NCBI GenBank assembly: GCA_038373885.1
Contig: JAWZYV010012351.1
Coordinates: 1 to 64,000 of the forward strand
Direction of reading: 5' to 3'
Length of the DNA: 64,000 bases
DNA from: Cheiracanthium punctorium
Lineage: Eukaryota > Arthropoda > Arachnida > Araneae > Cheiracanthiidae
In this document: one piece after another, positions 44,637-57,244 of the stretch
Layout of the letters: every line of letters starts with the position of its first letter
How positions within the stretch are numbered: position 1 is the stretch's first letter
Program-made: the position numbers and the translations under genes
Notes under the pieces: generated by a model
Seen by the model: only the letters and a program-made list of their open reading frames with translations
What the model was told of the DNA's origin: nothing
The model's database searches: none

Positions 44637-46169
44637 ATTTTTAAGAACGGTATTTAAAAATATTTGCAAGAAGCATGTTTAGCAAGTTACTAGCTTGCTA
44701 TTTGTAAAAAATTCTAAGTCCGTTATCTTGAAAGAGTAACTGAAATGCACTAATATGAATAATTCAATGTTTCTAAAAAGACAATTTCACATATCTGGCA
44801 CTTCAGAAAAAATGTATCAAGTTCGTAACATTCTAAAAATACCAAAGTTCGTCACTTCTATAAAATTTTCAAAGTACAGATATGTTAGTTTATTTCAAGA
44901 ACATATTCAACGACTTATCAGAACATAAAATATACCAATGTGCAAAACTTCTAAAAGAAAAAATTACACCTTACAATCTATTAATGCAGTTTACTAAGTA
45001 TTTTGTAAAACCCTTTATTTGATAATTCTGAAAAATAGTCTAAGTCCCTCACTTTGTACAGACATAAATTATATTACTTTTATTTAGTTAAGGTTTACAT
45101 AAAGATAAGTTTATACATCTATGCTAAAATAGCTGATCATTTCTGTACCACATTTAAATCTATTTTATCAAAAACATGTTAAGCATACTACTTCTACGAA
45201 ATTTACAAAGTTCTAATAGCTAAGTTCCTTTCGAGAAATAATTTCATATTTTATGAGAACTCATAAACGTATACAAATCAAAAGTATACTTAGTTTGAAC
45301 AAGTAACATGTATAAAAGTAAGAGCATATTTATTTAAAATTTGTAAGCATAACCATCTCAATCAGTAAAATGTGTAACATGTGCACTTAGTTGATATTTC
45401 TCATAAAAATATTCAAGCCCATTACTTAATAAAAATTAAAAAAATATGCCAAGGTAATACTCTAATGTTTTAAAAACATAGTGTATGATTTTAAATATTC
45501 TGTTACTTCAAGTAAAATATGGTAAGATCTTTACATTAAAGAACACCTAAAAAATCTTTATTTAAAAATACTAAGTTTCTTTATCTCACTTAACTTTATT
45601 TTTGAAAAACCTGTAAAATCGATTAAGTTATAAAATTATGGAAACTAACTTTTTAGCTAAGTTCATTTTATAAAAAATTAGTACTTTGGGAATTCTCATG
45701 TAACACAATTTACCTATCACACTTAAGTTTATGATTTTAATCAAAACATTTTAATTCTATGTAGTAGATTAATGTTTCCATAGTACATGCTTCAATAAAT
45801 TTTGTTAAATTTCTAACTTTCTACCTTGTAGTGTATAAAAGATAAGTATAAAACGAGAACCTTAAATCGTGACCAAGTATGCTAACTTTATCACTTTTTA
45901 TTTAATAGATTTTTATTTTGCAAGTAATCAACACGCACATACACATAAAGAAAACACAGAAAAGTTTTCATGTTTAAACTTATTTATTTACAAAAAACAT
46001 ATTTTAAATTACACAAACTATTTACACAATTAAGAAAATAATAACTTTTCAATGAGTATTCTATAACTAAGCATGCACAAGTGAGTAAAATCTTACTGTT
46101 GTAGAAGCAAGCATACCTTTTCTACAATGATTTTAATATATTTTTTACAATCGCAATACTAGTTATACA

Positions 46170-47717
46170 TCACATAATTACACATGTTTTGTCATCCTTG
46201 GAATTCACAAAATCTGAAAACGGTTGAAAAAATGAATTAAATAGCTCATTTTGAAGATACTTCATATAGTCTTCAATGAAAATGTTTGAAAAAAATTCTC
46301 CGTCATAATGACAAGTGCATTTTTTCTCGCATATCTCTCTTGCAATATACGGCATGTCAACCGTAAACCATGCTTTACTATTTATAAGACCCTCTCGCTC
46401 ATCAATATGTGTTCTATTCGAACAGGCATGTATCCTTTGCGAAGAATGATCCTGAACCCGGCCTATGTTTTTAAAAATTTCCTGATGTACTATATCCATT
46501 AATTGTTGTTTCGCCTCATCATAATTACAATGGGGTTCGCGGTTACATTTTTGCTGCTTTAATTTTAAAATTAAATGAGGCAGGGTCGTCGTGTATAGCG
46601 TTTTTAAAATGCATTCCAATATTTCATTTCTCATTTCGCAAAGTTTTTTTACTTGATCATTTAAAAGTGTTAAGGAAATTGGATTTAACGTGAATGAATC
46701 TGCGGTTTTGTAAATTTGTTGTAAGATACATTTTCCATCGTCATTAAATACAGATAATTGATTATTACAAATAAAAGAGCTATTGCTATGACCTATATTA
46801 AAATCTAATAGTTTTACAATAAATTCGATCCATGTGGAAGGGTTCATCACGACTCCCTGACCGGTTGGTATATAGTCTAATTGGGCATTCTGAATAAATT
46901 GTCTAATATGGATCTTCAAGTCAGTTCTTTCATCGTGAAGTGAAACGTAGATAAGTCTTTCCAAGTGCCATGTACTATTTACAGAAGCATATAAGCTATG
47001 GTAAAGATCGTCCGTCCAATTGTCCAACTTTACCCTTTTCGGGGAAGGCTCATAAATGTACATTTTGGCAAATGTAAGGTTAATGTGCGGGTCTGTCACA
47101 TAAGGTTCCGAAGGAATACCATGCGTTAAAAGTTTGTTGGTTGGGGGATATATCTTACACATTGAGCCATGTTCTAATTTAATGGTAGCGGTTTCACAGT
47201 TCGCTGGTTTAAAATCCAAAGTTCGTTTAGATCCAAAACTTAGAATGCATACACCTGATGATAGGTCTAGATTAAAATCTTCGTAGTTGCCGTCTTCCAT
47301 TTTAGGTTGTTCTTCAGAGCCAAAGTTCACTTGCACCATATTTAATTCATAATTTGTCACTTTCTGTAGATCTTCACGTATTTTTTGCAAAATGGGTATC
47401 CAAGAGTAAACAGAGACTGTTGCTCCAGGTAAACTGTAATTGATTCCTTCATCAGCAAAAGTAATTACTTTACGGGTCGAGGAAATTTTCTTTTCACTAC
47501 TTTGCAGGGGTAATTGCAACAGTTCTTGCTGTAGCACGTCAACATCACTTTCAGTATAAAACTCGGGGGAAATTTTCTTTTCAATACTTTGCAGAGGCTT
47601 TACATCTAAAGGCAATTGTATTATTTCTTGCAGCAACACATCGGCATCACTTTGAGTATAAAACTCGGGAGAGTATTCAATGTTAAAGTTATTTTCGATC
47701 GATTCAAGCAAAGACAT
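46170..47717 (-). CDS. Degenerate AlkB-like protein with CaaX box, 515 aa, right arm
   Basis: This is the inverted twin of 41491-43038, transcribed toward it. ATG at 47715-47717, stop at 46170-46172. I noticed only two base differences in 1548 bp. One changes residue 125 from Phe to Leu; one is silent (GAT/GAC in the VDMP stretch). All domain features are the same: the duplicated SPEFYT motif, AlkB-type core without HxD and without the two arginines, KRVKLD signal, unassigned C-terminal region and CVIM end. Retention of two open copies suggests either a recent origin, gene conversion between the arms, or selection. Confidence 0.85.
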   Translation of the reverse strand: MSLLESIENNFNIEYSPEFYTQSDADVLLQEIIQLPLDVKPLQSIEKKISPEFYTESDVDVLQQELLQLPLQSSEKKISSTRKVITFADEGINYSLPGATVSVYSWIPILQKIREDLQKVTNYELNMVQVNFGSEEQPKMEDGNYEDFNLDLSSGVCILSFGSKRTLDFKPANCETATIKLEHGSMCKIYPPTNKLLTHGIPSEPYVTDPHINLTFAKMYIYEPSPKRVKLDNWTDDLYHSLYASVNSTWHLERLIYVSLHDERTDLKIHIRQFIQNAQLDYIPTGQGVVMNPSTWIEFIVKLLDFNIGHSNSSFICNNQLSVFNDDGKCILQQIYKTADSFTLNPISLTLLNDQVKKLCEMRNEILECILKTLYTTTLPHLILKLKQQKCNREPHCNYDEAKQQLMDIVHQEIFKNIGRVQDHSSQRIHACSNRTHIDEREGLINSKAWFTVDMPYIAREICEKKCTCHYDGEFFSNIFIEDYMKYLQNELFNSFFQPFSDFVNSKDDKTCVIM

Positions 47718-50214
47718 TTTTGAAACTCGGCGAAAAATCAATTAAAACACACGTCTTAAGTATAGGCGCACACAGTGTAAAGAGAGTCTCGCAACACACA
47801 CCTGGCCACTTTATCTAACTAAAATGTCTCTATACTGATTCTTTAAAAAATCACGTGATTACCCAAGCGCCCTCTACCTTAAAACTTTCTCAACCCAGTA
47901 GATATTGCATCATCTAACTTGTCTTAGCCTGTTACTAAGAGTTGCCCCTAATTGCAAATAGTACATCCTGCCAACGAACCTAGCGGATATTAAATCAACA
48001 CAGATTTGCACACGTCACTATCACGTGTCTTCTGCGCATGTCACTTCCTTATCTCTTATCTGATCTGTGATACCTGATAAGAGAAAATCAGTTGCCGTTA
48101 AATTTGTAGAGTTTGTAGGTTGGGCGTAGGTAAGGTCTCCTGCAACGGGTAACTAAGAATTCTTTAGCCGAGCAGAACGATGTTTTGTCCGCATGCAACA
48201 AGAGTGTTGTCCGTTATTTTTCAGGTATTATAATTGCTTATATTTTTTCAGATATATGTTGTGATTAGCTATCTTTTAGAGTAATCAGTTTAGTTTATTA
48301 ACAGGTTTTCATTAATAATTTCAGTTTATGACTTTATTAAAAAAATTTTAGTTTATTATTGTAAAAATTGTTTTAGTTTATGAATTTATTAAATAAAAAT
48401 TTTAGTTTATTATTGTAAAAATTGTTTTAAACAATTAGTTTATGCATTTATTAAAAGGATGTCTATGTAAAATTTAAGTCTATAAAAAAACTGAGTGTAA
48501 AAATTTTGATATGTTTAATTTATTAACAAGTTTTAATTAATAATTTTAGTTTATGACTTTATTAAATAAAAATTTTAGTTTATTATTCTAAAAATTGTTT
48601 TAAACAATAATTTTAATACTTATTTTATACGTGAATACTCATTCATCTGCAATGCCTATAATTTATTACTGTTATTTATCAAAACTTAACAAAAATAATT
48701 TGCTTTAGTACAATGATCTTTGCTAATTGTTTCACAGAAATTAATTTAATGATTCATTAGTTTCCTAAACTATATAAAATATATTAATCGTTGTAGCTTA
48801 ACTTTGATATTTTAATTTAGGATATAATGCCCATGTTTACAAAAAGGATAGATTTTTATTGAAATGGCTTTAATCTAACATGATCTTAATCCATAAGTCC
48901 CCATTTTTGAACGCAGAATGAAACACGTGTCCCCAATTGCATACCCCTAGCACCCTCCCTGGTTTTATCTTATCGGCAAACTGGCCAACTCTTATTGTAC
49001 CGGCTCTGTAGAGCCTCAAGGCACTCTCTTATCTCTAAATTTCTGTTATCAGCAATATCACAGGCACGTGGATTTTACTTCAATCATTCTTTTGTGAATT
49101 ATTATGTATTTTTATTATTTTCACCTCTCGCGTGTACAAGTATAGGGTAAGTGTAATATTTTCTATTATTTTAGTTACATATAAGTTGATACCGTAATTC
49201 TAATTGAAAATAATTATGTGGTTCTTATAGTTGCACTTTTGATGTGTTGTACTTTTAAGTGTGATTTTTTTTGTTAATGCATGTTTTTCTGTATTTTGGT
49301 GTTTTGCAAAATTTTAAGTGGGTAATCCAGTGTAATTAATATTAATAGCATTATCGGTAGAAGTACTTTATGCAGTTTGTATACAAAAACTGGGGTTTGA
49401 GGGCTTTCTCCTAATAGAAAATAAGGCATGCATGGTATTTGTATTTCAGTAAATTCTAATTAAGATTACATTTTCGTGGCTAACTAATTTTATCCTACAT
49501 AAAATAGTATTGTTATAAGAAAAAAATTACTTTTAAAGCGTTTAATATCTTCAAATGTGTTATTTTGTTTTTAGTGTCAAAATATTATGTCTATTTTCAG
49601 CATATGATGGTATTAAGAAGTAATGAAAATGTGCTAGTTGGACCGGGAATTAGGGATAATGTATTTTAAATCATTATTCGATTTTCCGGTCTTGCTAGCC
49701 GTATAGATGTCGGTACAAGCCGAGAGGCTAGAAGATGCGGCTTCACGTAAGTAAACACCTTGTATTTTTTAGTTTAAGTAAGGATTTGCGATTTAAACTA
49801 TCTAAGTATTGAAAGATATTTATGTACAACTGTGCTAAAACGGATCTTCAATTTTTATTTCCAATAGTTCAACTTTCTAACAATAGTACTATCTAGTCTA
49901 AAAGTTTGTGCTAGTTATGCTCACCTTTCTATAAAATATGCTAAGTGCATACCTCTAAAAATATTAATGCATGTATAAAATTATGCTTTCATAGTCAATC
50001 TGAAATGAGTTTTGCACATAAACAATCTAACTCGTATCGTATTGAAATTCTATAAATCAAGTTACTCTACTTGGGATATACAGTAAGAATATTTTGTAGG
50101 ATTACTAAAAATGTAATTTTTTCTCTAATTGATCTATAGAAAATATAAACTAGTATAATCGCTGCCTAAAATTTATCAAAACTGTGTGGGTAAGAAAAAA
50201 ATGTTTAGATAAAT
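47718..50214. other. Right-arm non-coding stretch
   Basis: Mirror of 38941-41490, with the gene's 5' flank at 47718-47820. No extra gene. Confidence 0.6.
48830..48890. other. Right-arm-specific 61-bp patch
   Basis: It occupies the position of the left-arm patch 40259-40372 but has a different sequence. Symmetry is intact on both sides. Confidence 0.8.
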
Positions 50215-51085
50215 ACTTTGTTTGTTTGTGCTTTAAGGTAAACCTGCACGCGGGGGTATCTGCTTAGGATGAGGGGTGCCTTGGTAGGAAGACTTTCTAA
50301 GGGGATCTAACGCGTATTCATGCATTTCGTATACAAAAACTTGAGTTTTGGGGGATATATGGCTAAAGTGGTTTTCTCGCAATAGAAAATAAGACTATAT
50401 CCAAATCATTATTTGTAAAATCTGTAGGTACTAAAATCTTTCTATGGTATAATTTTCTCACTTCCCTAACAGTAGAAGAAATTTGTAGAAAATATATGGG
50501 TATCCTGAATCCTACTTTAATGTTTAACGGCTACTTAACAAAAATACGGTATACAAAATATTAAAACACTTGAATAATTTTTTTTTTCTTGATAAATTAA
50601 AAACATTTGATTAAATGAATATTTGTTGTAAAATTAATTATTAACTTAAAATTAAAACTTGGTAAAAAAATATTTGTTGTAAAATTATTTAACTTAAAAT
50701 TAAAACTCATGGTTAAAAAAATAAAATAAAAATTAATTAACTCTTGATTAAAAAAATATTTGTTGTAAAATTATTTAACTATAAATTAAAACTTGGTTAA
50801 AAAAGTTTTTGTTGTAAAATTATTAACTTAAAATTAAAACTTGGTTAAAAAAATATTTGTTGTAAAATTATTTAACTTAAAATTAAAACTTGGTTAAAAA
50901 AATTTTTGTTGTAAAATTATTAACTTAAAATTAAAACTTGGTTAAAAAAATATTTGTTGTAAAATTATTAACTTAAAATTAAAACTCTTGATTAAAAATA
51001 AATTTAGAAAAATATTTAACTTAAAATTAAAACTTGGTTAAGAAAAATATTTGTTGTAAAATTACTTATTTAACTTAAAATTAAA
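50215..51085. repeat. Right-arm AT-rich ~48-bp repeats and SINE-type tail, single module
   Basis: A SINE-type tail on the minus strand (50215-50345, TTTGTTTGTTTGTG then 'CACGCGGGGGTATCTGC') is followed by the unique segment and one block of 'TTAACTTAAAATTAAAACTT' repeats. It corresponds to one of the two modules in 37330-38940. Confidence 0.8.
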
Positions 51086-51339
51086 GTTCGTAGGCCTCCT
51101 GGGGATGTTGTTCATTTCTTTGCTCCACATAGTTAATTATTATTTAAAGAAACAAAAACAACAACGCATCCTCTGTGCTACGCCCTGTCTCCATTCATGC
51201 GAGGCTAGCGTGATGGGGAAAGGCACAGTAAGAATTTTTATTTGAAATGAGGCGGTAGACGAATTCTACCGGGCGGCTGGTGGGTCCTCATTTAATTACA
51301 ATAAAATTTTTTATTTCAGGTTTAATTCATATAGCTTAT

Positions 51340-51765
51340 TTAAAATTATGTCAAAGTCTCTTATTTTGATACTAAATGTTAAAGTCCCTTATTTGAGAAA
51401 TATGTCACAATCTGAAAAAAATTACAAGTATCCTTATTTGAAAAATTGTTAAAGTCTGAAAATTTTTCCAAGTCTCCTTATTTCAAAAATATGTCACAAT
51501 CTGAAAAAAATTACAAGTCCCCTTATTTGAAAAATATGTGAAAATCTGAAAATTTTTCCAAGTCCCCTTATTTCAAAAATATGTCACAATCTGAAAAAAA
51601 TTACAAGTATCCTTATTTGAAAAATATCTTAAAGTCTGAAAAAATTACAAGTATCCTTATTTGAAAAATTGTTAAAGTCTGAAAATTTTTCCAAGTACCC
51701 TTATTTGAAAAATATGTCACAATCTGAAAAAAATTACAAGTCCCCTTATTTGAAAAAAAGGAAAA
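51340..51765. repeat. Right subterminal tandem repeat (~40-bp units)
   Basis: About ten units of 'CAAGT..CCTTATTTGAAAAA' plus 'T.TCACAATCTGAAAAAAATTA'. It is longer than the left counterpart (36865-37090). The open frame starting at 51669 is a by-product of these repeats and the flank. Confidence 0.8.
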
Positions 51766-51914
51766 AAATTCTTATCAACCCTTTCCAACTTCCTCTCCCC
51801 ACATCCGGTCCGACCACGCCCCCCTTCCCCGCTCAACCCAGGGACAACATCCGAACGGCGTACCGGCGAATTAACATGGTACCGGCTGAGGTGAACTCTT
51901 ATTTATCTACTACT

Positions 51915-52210
51915 CATTTTATTCGGCAAAATCGCCACACATGGCAACCACGATCCTTATTTCACACATTTTTCACTACAAGGGTTACAATTACGGAAAG
52001 CTTTTTGCGTGGAGAACATAAAAAATCTCTTAAATTCCGGGAACGGGTGGTCTTTCAAAGTTTTAAAGTGGACTATCATTTATTCTATATTATTTTACAT
52101 ATCTGTGCAAAATTTCAGGCTGATAGGTCCATTTTTGTAGATTTGTATACGAATCAAATCCACAAACAAACAAACAAACAAACAGAATTTCATTTTTATT
52201 TATAAGGATA
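51915..52210 (+). repeat. ~1-kb repeat, copy B, right part
   Basis: It begins with the right target duplication CATTTT (51915-51920) and continues 'ATTCGGCAAAATCGCCACAC', as in copy A at 34816-35090. It ends in CAAACAAACAAACAAACAAA and 'TTTTTATTTATAAGGATA'. Confidence 0.85.
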
Positions 52211-52279
52211 AAAAGATGGCGCCACCTTGTTGACATCTGACGTCATCGTAGATCGGAGTAGATTTTTCGTTCAGCAGTC

Positions 52280-52505
52280 CTTCAAATACAAATACCAATG
52301 TGTAACACAGTGGTTAAAGCCAGTGACATTGGGAGATGGCTCAAGTGGAGGAACGGGGTTCTGTCCCCTCGCGGGGCCGTCGGTCTAGCGGTCTGGAGTT
52401 TTGGGCGGTTTTCTCCAGATGTAACGTGAATACGCGCTAGATACCCCAAGCATGAAAGTTTTCCGTCTTTCGACGGCATTCCTACTTTTTCAACTCCACC
52501 CAGGC
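52280..52505 (+). repeat. SINE-family copy
   Basis: 'AATGTGTAACACAGTGGTTA' (tRNA-like start), 'CGGTCTAGCGGTCTGGAGTT', 'CTCCAGATGTAACGTGAATA' and a body related to 5205-5470. The tail is not clear. Confidence 0.5.
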
Positions 52506-54012
52506 TGATAATGATTATGAATATGTATGGCTAAATAATGAATATATAAGGTGTTAACAACTGATAATGTATTAATTGTATGCTAATTTGATTGTTTTGT
52601 ATCGTGTGCAAAGTTCAGTCTTTTTGCCAATTTGCACTTTCATGCCTGATACCCAAAAAAGTCCTCCCCCAAGGCATTTCCCCCCCTTGTGTCTGTCCTT
52701 TCTCTGACGTGGATTTATAAGCGGTTCCTCGTAAACAAGCACACAAATCTGAATACATGTTCCAACACAACAACAACAAATACGAATGCATTAATCCTTC
52801 TTCCGTTTCATTCATTACAATACGTCTTTGCTTCAGGCTTCGTGCAATTACACAATCATCTCAAATCGATTCCGAGAAATAATATGGATTACCATTACAA
52901 TTACTGACAATTTCTTAAAAGATTATGACTGGTGAATGTCAATTTAATTAAACAGCTGTAATCTTGATCTTTTAGCGGCTTGACTCCATCTTAACTTTTA
53001 CGTTAGTAGATTAACGAATAAGCATAAGGTAGATACATTAAATTCCTTTAATTAAACATTAATACAAATTATGCACGTTTTACACAAAGCTTTTAGCGCT
53101 GAGTACCGAGAAGCACACAGCTAATCTACCGCTACCGGCAGCGTTGCCAGATCCCCAACAATCTTAATGAAATCAGATATTAAGAGAATTCAAGAATAAT
53201 GTAATTTTATTATGGCATTTCTCTAAAATTTTTAAATTTTATTTTAGCAATCGATTGTAATCGGCACGAAGTCTGTTTTGAGGTCGTTGGACAAAGTGTT
53301 CGAGGTAAAACGTACGTTTCTGAGAGGATTGTTTGCGTTTCTTTTGAACTAGGCCCTTAGGCTGACCTGGAGGGAAGGGAAAGCAACTTATTCACGCTGC
53401 CTGGCTCATTCTTCAGTCCATCTCTCTCTCCTTACCAGGCAGTAGCGGACTGGCGAAGTATAAGATGTAGAATATACCACATTGCCGAAACAATTCGGAC
53501 CGTTTTTATAAATCCTTTATTCACTCTTCCCCTTTCTAAAAATTCCCTTTTTCCGTAAATGGTCTGAGCCATTAAAGAGTTTTGCCAGACCAAAATTTTA
53601 GATCCAGTCCGTTCCTGGTGTTAATTCAAGAAGCTTTATTAAACGAAACAGTGACGTAAGTGAGAGTTTTGCCCCAGGCGGCAATAACAGTTACGCCACT
53701 GCGACGAGATATGCACAGGTTTGAATATGGTAGTGGCACTGCCATTTACCACGTTGGCGGGATGACAGAAACTTTGACTGGTTAGCCACCTTGGAGTAAT
53801 AGCATAAGTAAGGGGAGTTCTTCAGCCTAGGGCACCAAATTTGCTAGGACCGGCGCTGACGATACGATACATAAGTGCACATAAAAAGATACAAAATTAG
53901 GTAAGATTGATCTAGCTAAAAGAAAACACTGGAGAGTCCAAGCTTTAAACACTGGAAAAAGACACACAAGTACTTTTTATTAGTCTACCAGGTTTGAGCT
54001 TATAGATTCGGG
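52506..54012. other. No gene recognised
   Basis: AT-rich, with a possible MITE at about 53440-53620 ('CAGTAGCGGACTGG' and 'CCAGTCCGTTCCTG' as imperfect inverted ends, no matching TSD). Nothing else supported. Confidence 0.4.
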
Positions 54013-54477
54013 GAATGTAGGAAAAAACGCCGCCGGAAAAAACGCCACCGGAAAAAACGCCGCCGGAAAAAACGCCACCTGGAAAAAACGCCGCCGGAAA
54101 AAACGCCACCTGGAAAAAACGCCGCCGGATAAAACGCCGCCGGAAAAAACGCCACCTAAAAAGATATTTGTGTAATAATTTATTTAAATACTTGAAAAAA
54201 TTTCTTTTCTTTTGCAGAAAAGGGGAGGTATGAAGTTGAATTATGAGGTTTAATGTATTTTGTTTTCCAGAAATGGGGGAAGACACATGTCAAATTGAAT
54301 AATTCAATTTGTGTATAATTTGGTAGGCGTTAAGGAAGGGGGGAGGGGGATAGACTTTCCTAGAAAGATTTCGGTTTTCGCTAACAAAAAAACAAAAAAA
54401 AAGAAAAAATAGATTTCCACTTAACAGTAAATGAAGCTTTTAGGGAGTATGACCCCCCAAAAACCATTCAGGTACGC

Positions 54478-54655
54478 CAGTAGCGTAGCCAAGGGGGGGG
54501 GGATAGGGGGGTCATACCACCCCCCCCACATGATGAATTTTTTGCCATACAAAATGTATATTCTTCACTCTCTTATCACAGCAAATATGCATATATGTGA
54601 GTTGCAGTAGTCGTAACGCCCCCCCCCCCATGAAAAATTCCTGGCTACGCCACTA
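54478..54655. mobile_element. 178-bp hAT-type MITE with exact 8-bp TSD
   Basis: The ends are CAGTAGCGTAGCCA and TGGCTACGCCACTA, with exact AGGTACGC duplications (54470-54477, 54656-54663). It is the inverted relative of 31995-32168, sharing the 'TTTGCCATACAAAATGTATA' centre. Confidence 0.85.
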
Positions 54656-54849
54656 AGGTACGCTGATGACATACAAGTGTTAAGATTTCAAAGAAATAAA
54701 ATCCTTGTTAAATAAGGATTTTAATTAGCACATAGGTGTGCGTGTGTGGGTGGGGGTGGGGGATAAGGGTTTATTTTTTTCATGTTTAAATGGTTTTTTT
54801 TGGCATATCAAATGAATTTTGACTTTTCTTACTGAAGAATTACCCCCTC

Positions 54850-55030
54850 CCTCCTCAACCGCCACCAAGGGCGGATTAAAGGGGGGCGGAGGGGGCGACC
54901 GCCCCCCCCCCGAGAACAGAGAAATTAATGTAAAAGATCCTATTGGATGTATATGTCAATCTTCTAACTAACCGCCCCCACCGACAAACTAACCGCCCCC
55001 CCCCCGTCAAACTTGTTCAAGGTTAAACGA
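54850..55030. repeat. G/C-run MITE remnant
   Basis: 'AAGGGCGGATTAAAGGGGGG', GACCGCC-C-run and a repeated 'TAACCGCCCCC' occur. 61195-61330 carries a related 'GGCGGATTAAG ... AAGAGATCCTATT' arrangement. Ends are not defined. Confidence 0.4.
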
Positions 55031-57100
55031 AAATTCCGCTTTTGCAGAACAGTGAGAACACTTGTTCAAGGTCAAAGGAGAATTCCAAAAATAGCATTCG
55101 ACCCCTAATGTTTTGACCATTAGACAAAGAGGTAAAATATACATGTCCTGGGGGTCAAAAAAGAACAAAGCAGAGCTAGAGGATCTCGCAGAGGCTTTTT
55201 TCTTTCTTTTTTTTTTTTCCCTTCTTTTTTTGGAATCATGTCACAACTACTTATGGCTATGTTAAAACTCTGAAAATCCCAAAAGAAAAAGGGCGAAAAA
55301 GCGATAAATCTTTGAAAAGCATTCTCGTGTAGATAAATTGAAAATTCATTTATAAAATGATTACGCAATTTATAAATATTTGTACAAGTTATTAATATAC
55401 CAATTATTTTATTTGTAAAAAAGTGTATCACTTGTATTCCTTTTTATTTTCCAGAAAATAACTATCTGATTTTTATTCATTGGAAGAAACATTAAATAAC
55501 TTTTAAAAAAGTAATAGTTTATTGGATGTGATTTAGAATTTAAATTTTTAAACGAGTTCAAATTTTTAAAAAAATTTCTAGTTTAAAACTTTTTTTCATT
55601 TCCATTATTATTATTATTATTATTATTATCTATTGTTATTATTTATTGTTATTATTTATTATTATTATTTACAGTGAGTCATTTATAAGGATAACATTAC
55701 GAATATTGATTTTCTATAACTAATAAAAATTGAATAAAACACTTCTTTCCCTTCTGCAGAATCTGTAAATGTGCTAACTACAGAAATTCTAAATGACGGG
55801 CTAAATAATTCTACCAAAGTAATATAAACTCTGGAAAGAAATGCTGCAGTATGAAAAAGAATTCACTAAATTTCTGTAAGCAAAATCTTAGAGTGCTCAA
55901 ATCAGTACTTAAAATGTGTTAAAATTTAATATATTATTCAATTTTATTCACTTAAAAATTGTTATCAAAGAATTCGGAAGAAAATAATTCAATAGCAATC
56001 AAGGATTGATTATAATTGATATAATTAATAATTTATTTTAGTAATAATCACTTTTAACTTTTTTTTCGTTTAAGTAGCCTCTCCTGAAAAATATTACATT
56101 ACTTTAGGACAGGGGCGTTTTCATTTTGTGTTCTCCTTTCACTGGGGACCCAAGGTAGCTGCACCGTCTGCCCTCGATTTTGTCAGGCTCTGAGTTTGAC
56201 ACTTAAAAAAAAAAAACAGTATACCCTAAAAATGAGTACGGGTGTCGACATCCGGTGACACTACAAAGAATTGTCCTCCATCTTTAAATGAATATGTACT
56301 TTGTCTTGAAAATAATACAATAAATAAGTAATTCAATTATTTAGATAAAAAACTTATAAATTAATAATTTGATTTGCAAATTTTGTATATTTGTTTTGTA
56401 GTACAAGAACCGGAATCGATCATGTTTTAACAAAATAATGCAGTTTTGAATGCTCACAACCCAGCAAAAGGATAGACGGCCCTACATACTTAACGGACGC
56501 GTTCACTTACAAGGTCGTCTTTGATTCTCAGTCAGGTTCTTTAGCAAAGGCTCTATTTCTGATCAAATTAATGTTTAAAAACTGTTACAAAGGTTACAAA
56601 AGTTAGAAAGTATTATTGAAACTTTTCCAACTAATTTTAACAAAACTAATTAACTATTAATTTTAATCACAGTTATATATAACTAATATTTTACATTAAG
56701 AAATGAGTTTTAAATGATTTTAAACCAGTTTCCTTTAAAAAGTGATGCTGTTTTTTTTTTTCAGCATTTAAAAATTTATTTAAAAACATTACAATTACAC
56801 TAACATTTAATTTAAAGAAGATTTTTTAAAAATTGTTTTTGACTTATTAATACCATAATTTAGTTTTTAAAAAGGCATCTTTAAAAATAAGAGTACCAAT
56901 GTTTAAATTGAATATTTTCAAAAATAAAAATATTTATATATAAATATATATACTTATAAATGTTCCTTATTCTAAAATTTCTTATTTAAAAACCAAGAGC
57001 TAACAAGATAAATTACCATGAATCAGAATAAACTCTTGCCCTTATAAAAAGAAAACCAGTAATAATAAGCCATAGCTCAGCCTAGGTCTCCCCTCAATCC
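55031..57100. other. AT-rich interior, nothing recognised
   Basis: Includes an (ATT)n microsatellite (about 55606-55665). No gene on either strand. Confidence 0.4.
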
Positions 57101-57244
57101 GATGGGGGCGCAGTAGCGTGTAGCAATTCAGTAGATTTGGAGGTTTGGGGGAGGGGGGTTAGTATGTTTTTATGGATTCTGGAGACTGAAAAAGACACCG
57201 ATATATGATTATTTTCTATCATCCTACAAAGCTATGGGGGGGGG

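Larger units (their letters stand above)
36707..51914. mobile_element. 15.2-kb palindromic mobile element, 6-bp TSD, Polinton-like ends, AlkB-like gene in each arm
   Basis: The left arm (36707-44570) and right arm (44637-51914) are reverse complements around a 66-bp spacer. The outermost 22 bp agree exactly (AGTAGTAGATAAATAAGAGT and on). The unit is bounded by CATTTT at 36701-36706 and 51915-51920, and joining the flanks restores the site seen intact in copy A at 34811-34835. Each arm has, from the outside in, subterminal short tandem repeats, AT-rich ~48-bp repeats, a SINE-type tail, a long non-coding stretch, one gene and a 1.5-kb 3' flank. The 6-bp TSD, AG terminus, size and subterminal repeats are known Polinton/Maverick traits. 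The absence of polymerase, integrase, protease, ATPase and capsid frames means it is non-autonomous or of another class. Arms differing in indels argue against an assembly mirror artefact. Confidence 0.85.

Noticed and set aside
36707..51914. Assembly or amplification mirror artefact
   Set aside because: The arms differ by a ~0.8-kb module, repeat counts, a swapped patch, end divergence and base changes, and the flanks form a clean 6-bp duplication. An artefact would give identical arms. It still deserves long-read confirmation.
51669..52205. 178-codon open frame at the right end of the palindrome
   Set aside because: It runs from subterminal tandem repeats across the element boundary into the flanking repeat, so it is not a conserved unit.
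53945..54286. Minus-strand frame with repeating FSGGV/RRRFF peptides
   Set aside because: The repeats are translations of the GGAAAAAACGCC minisatellite, and there is no sign of a gene.
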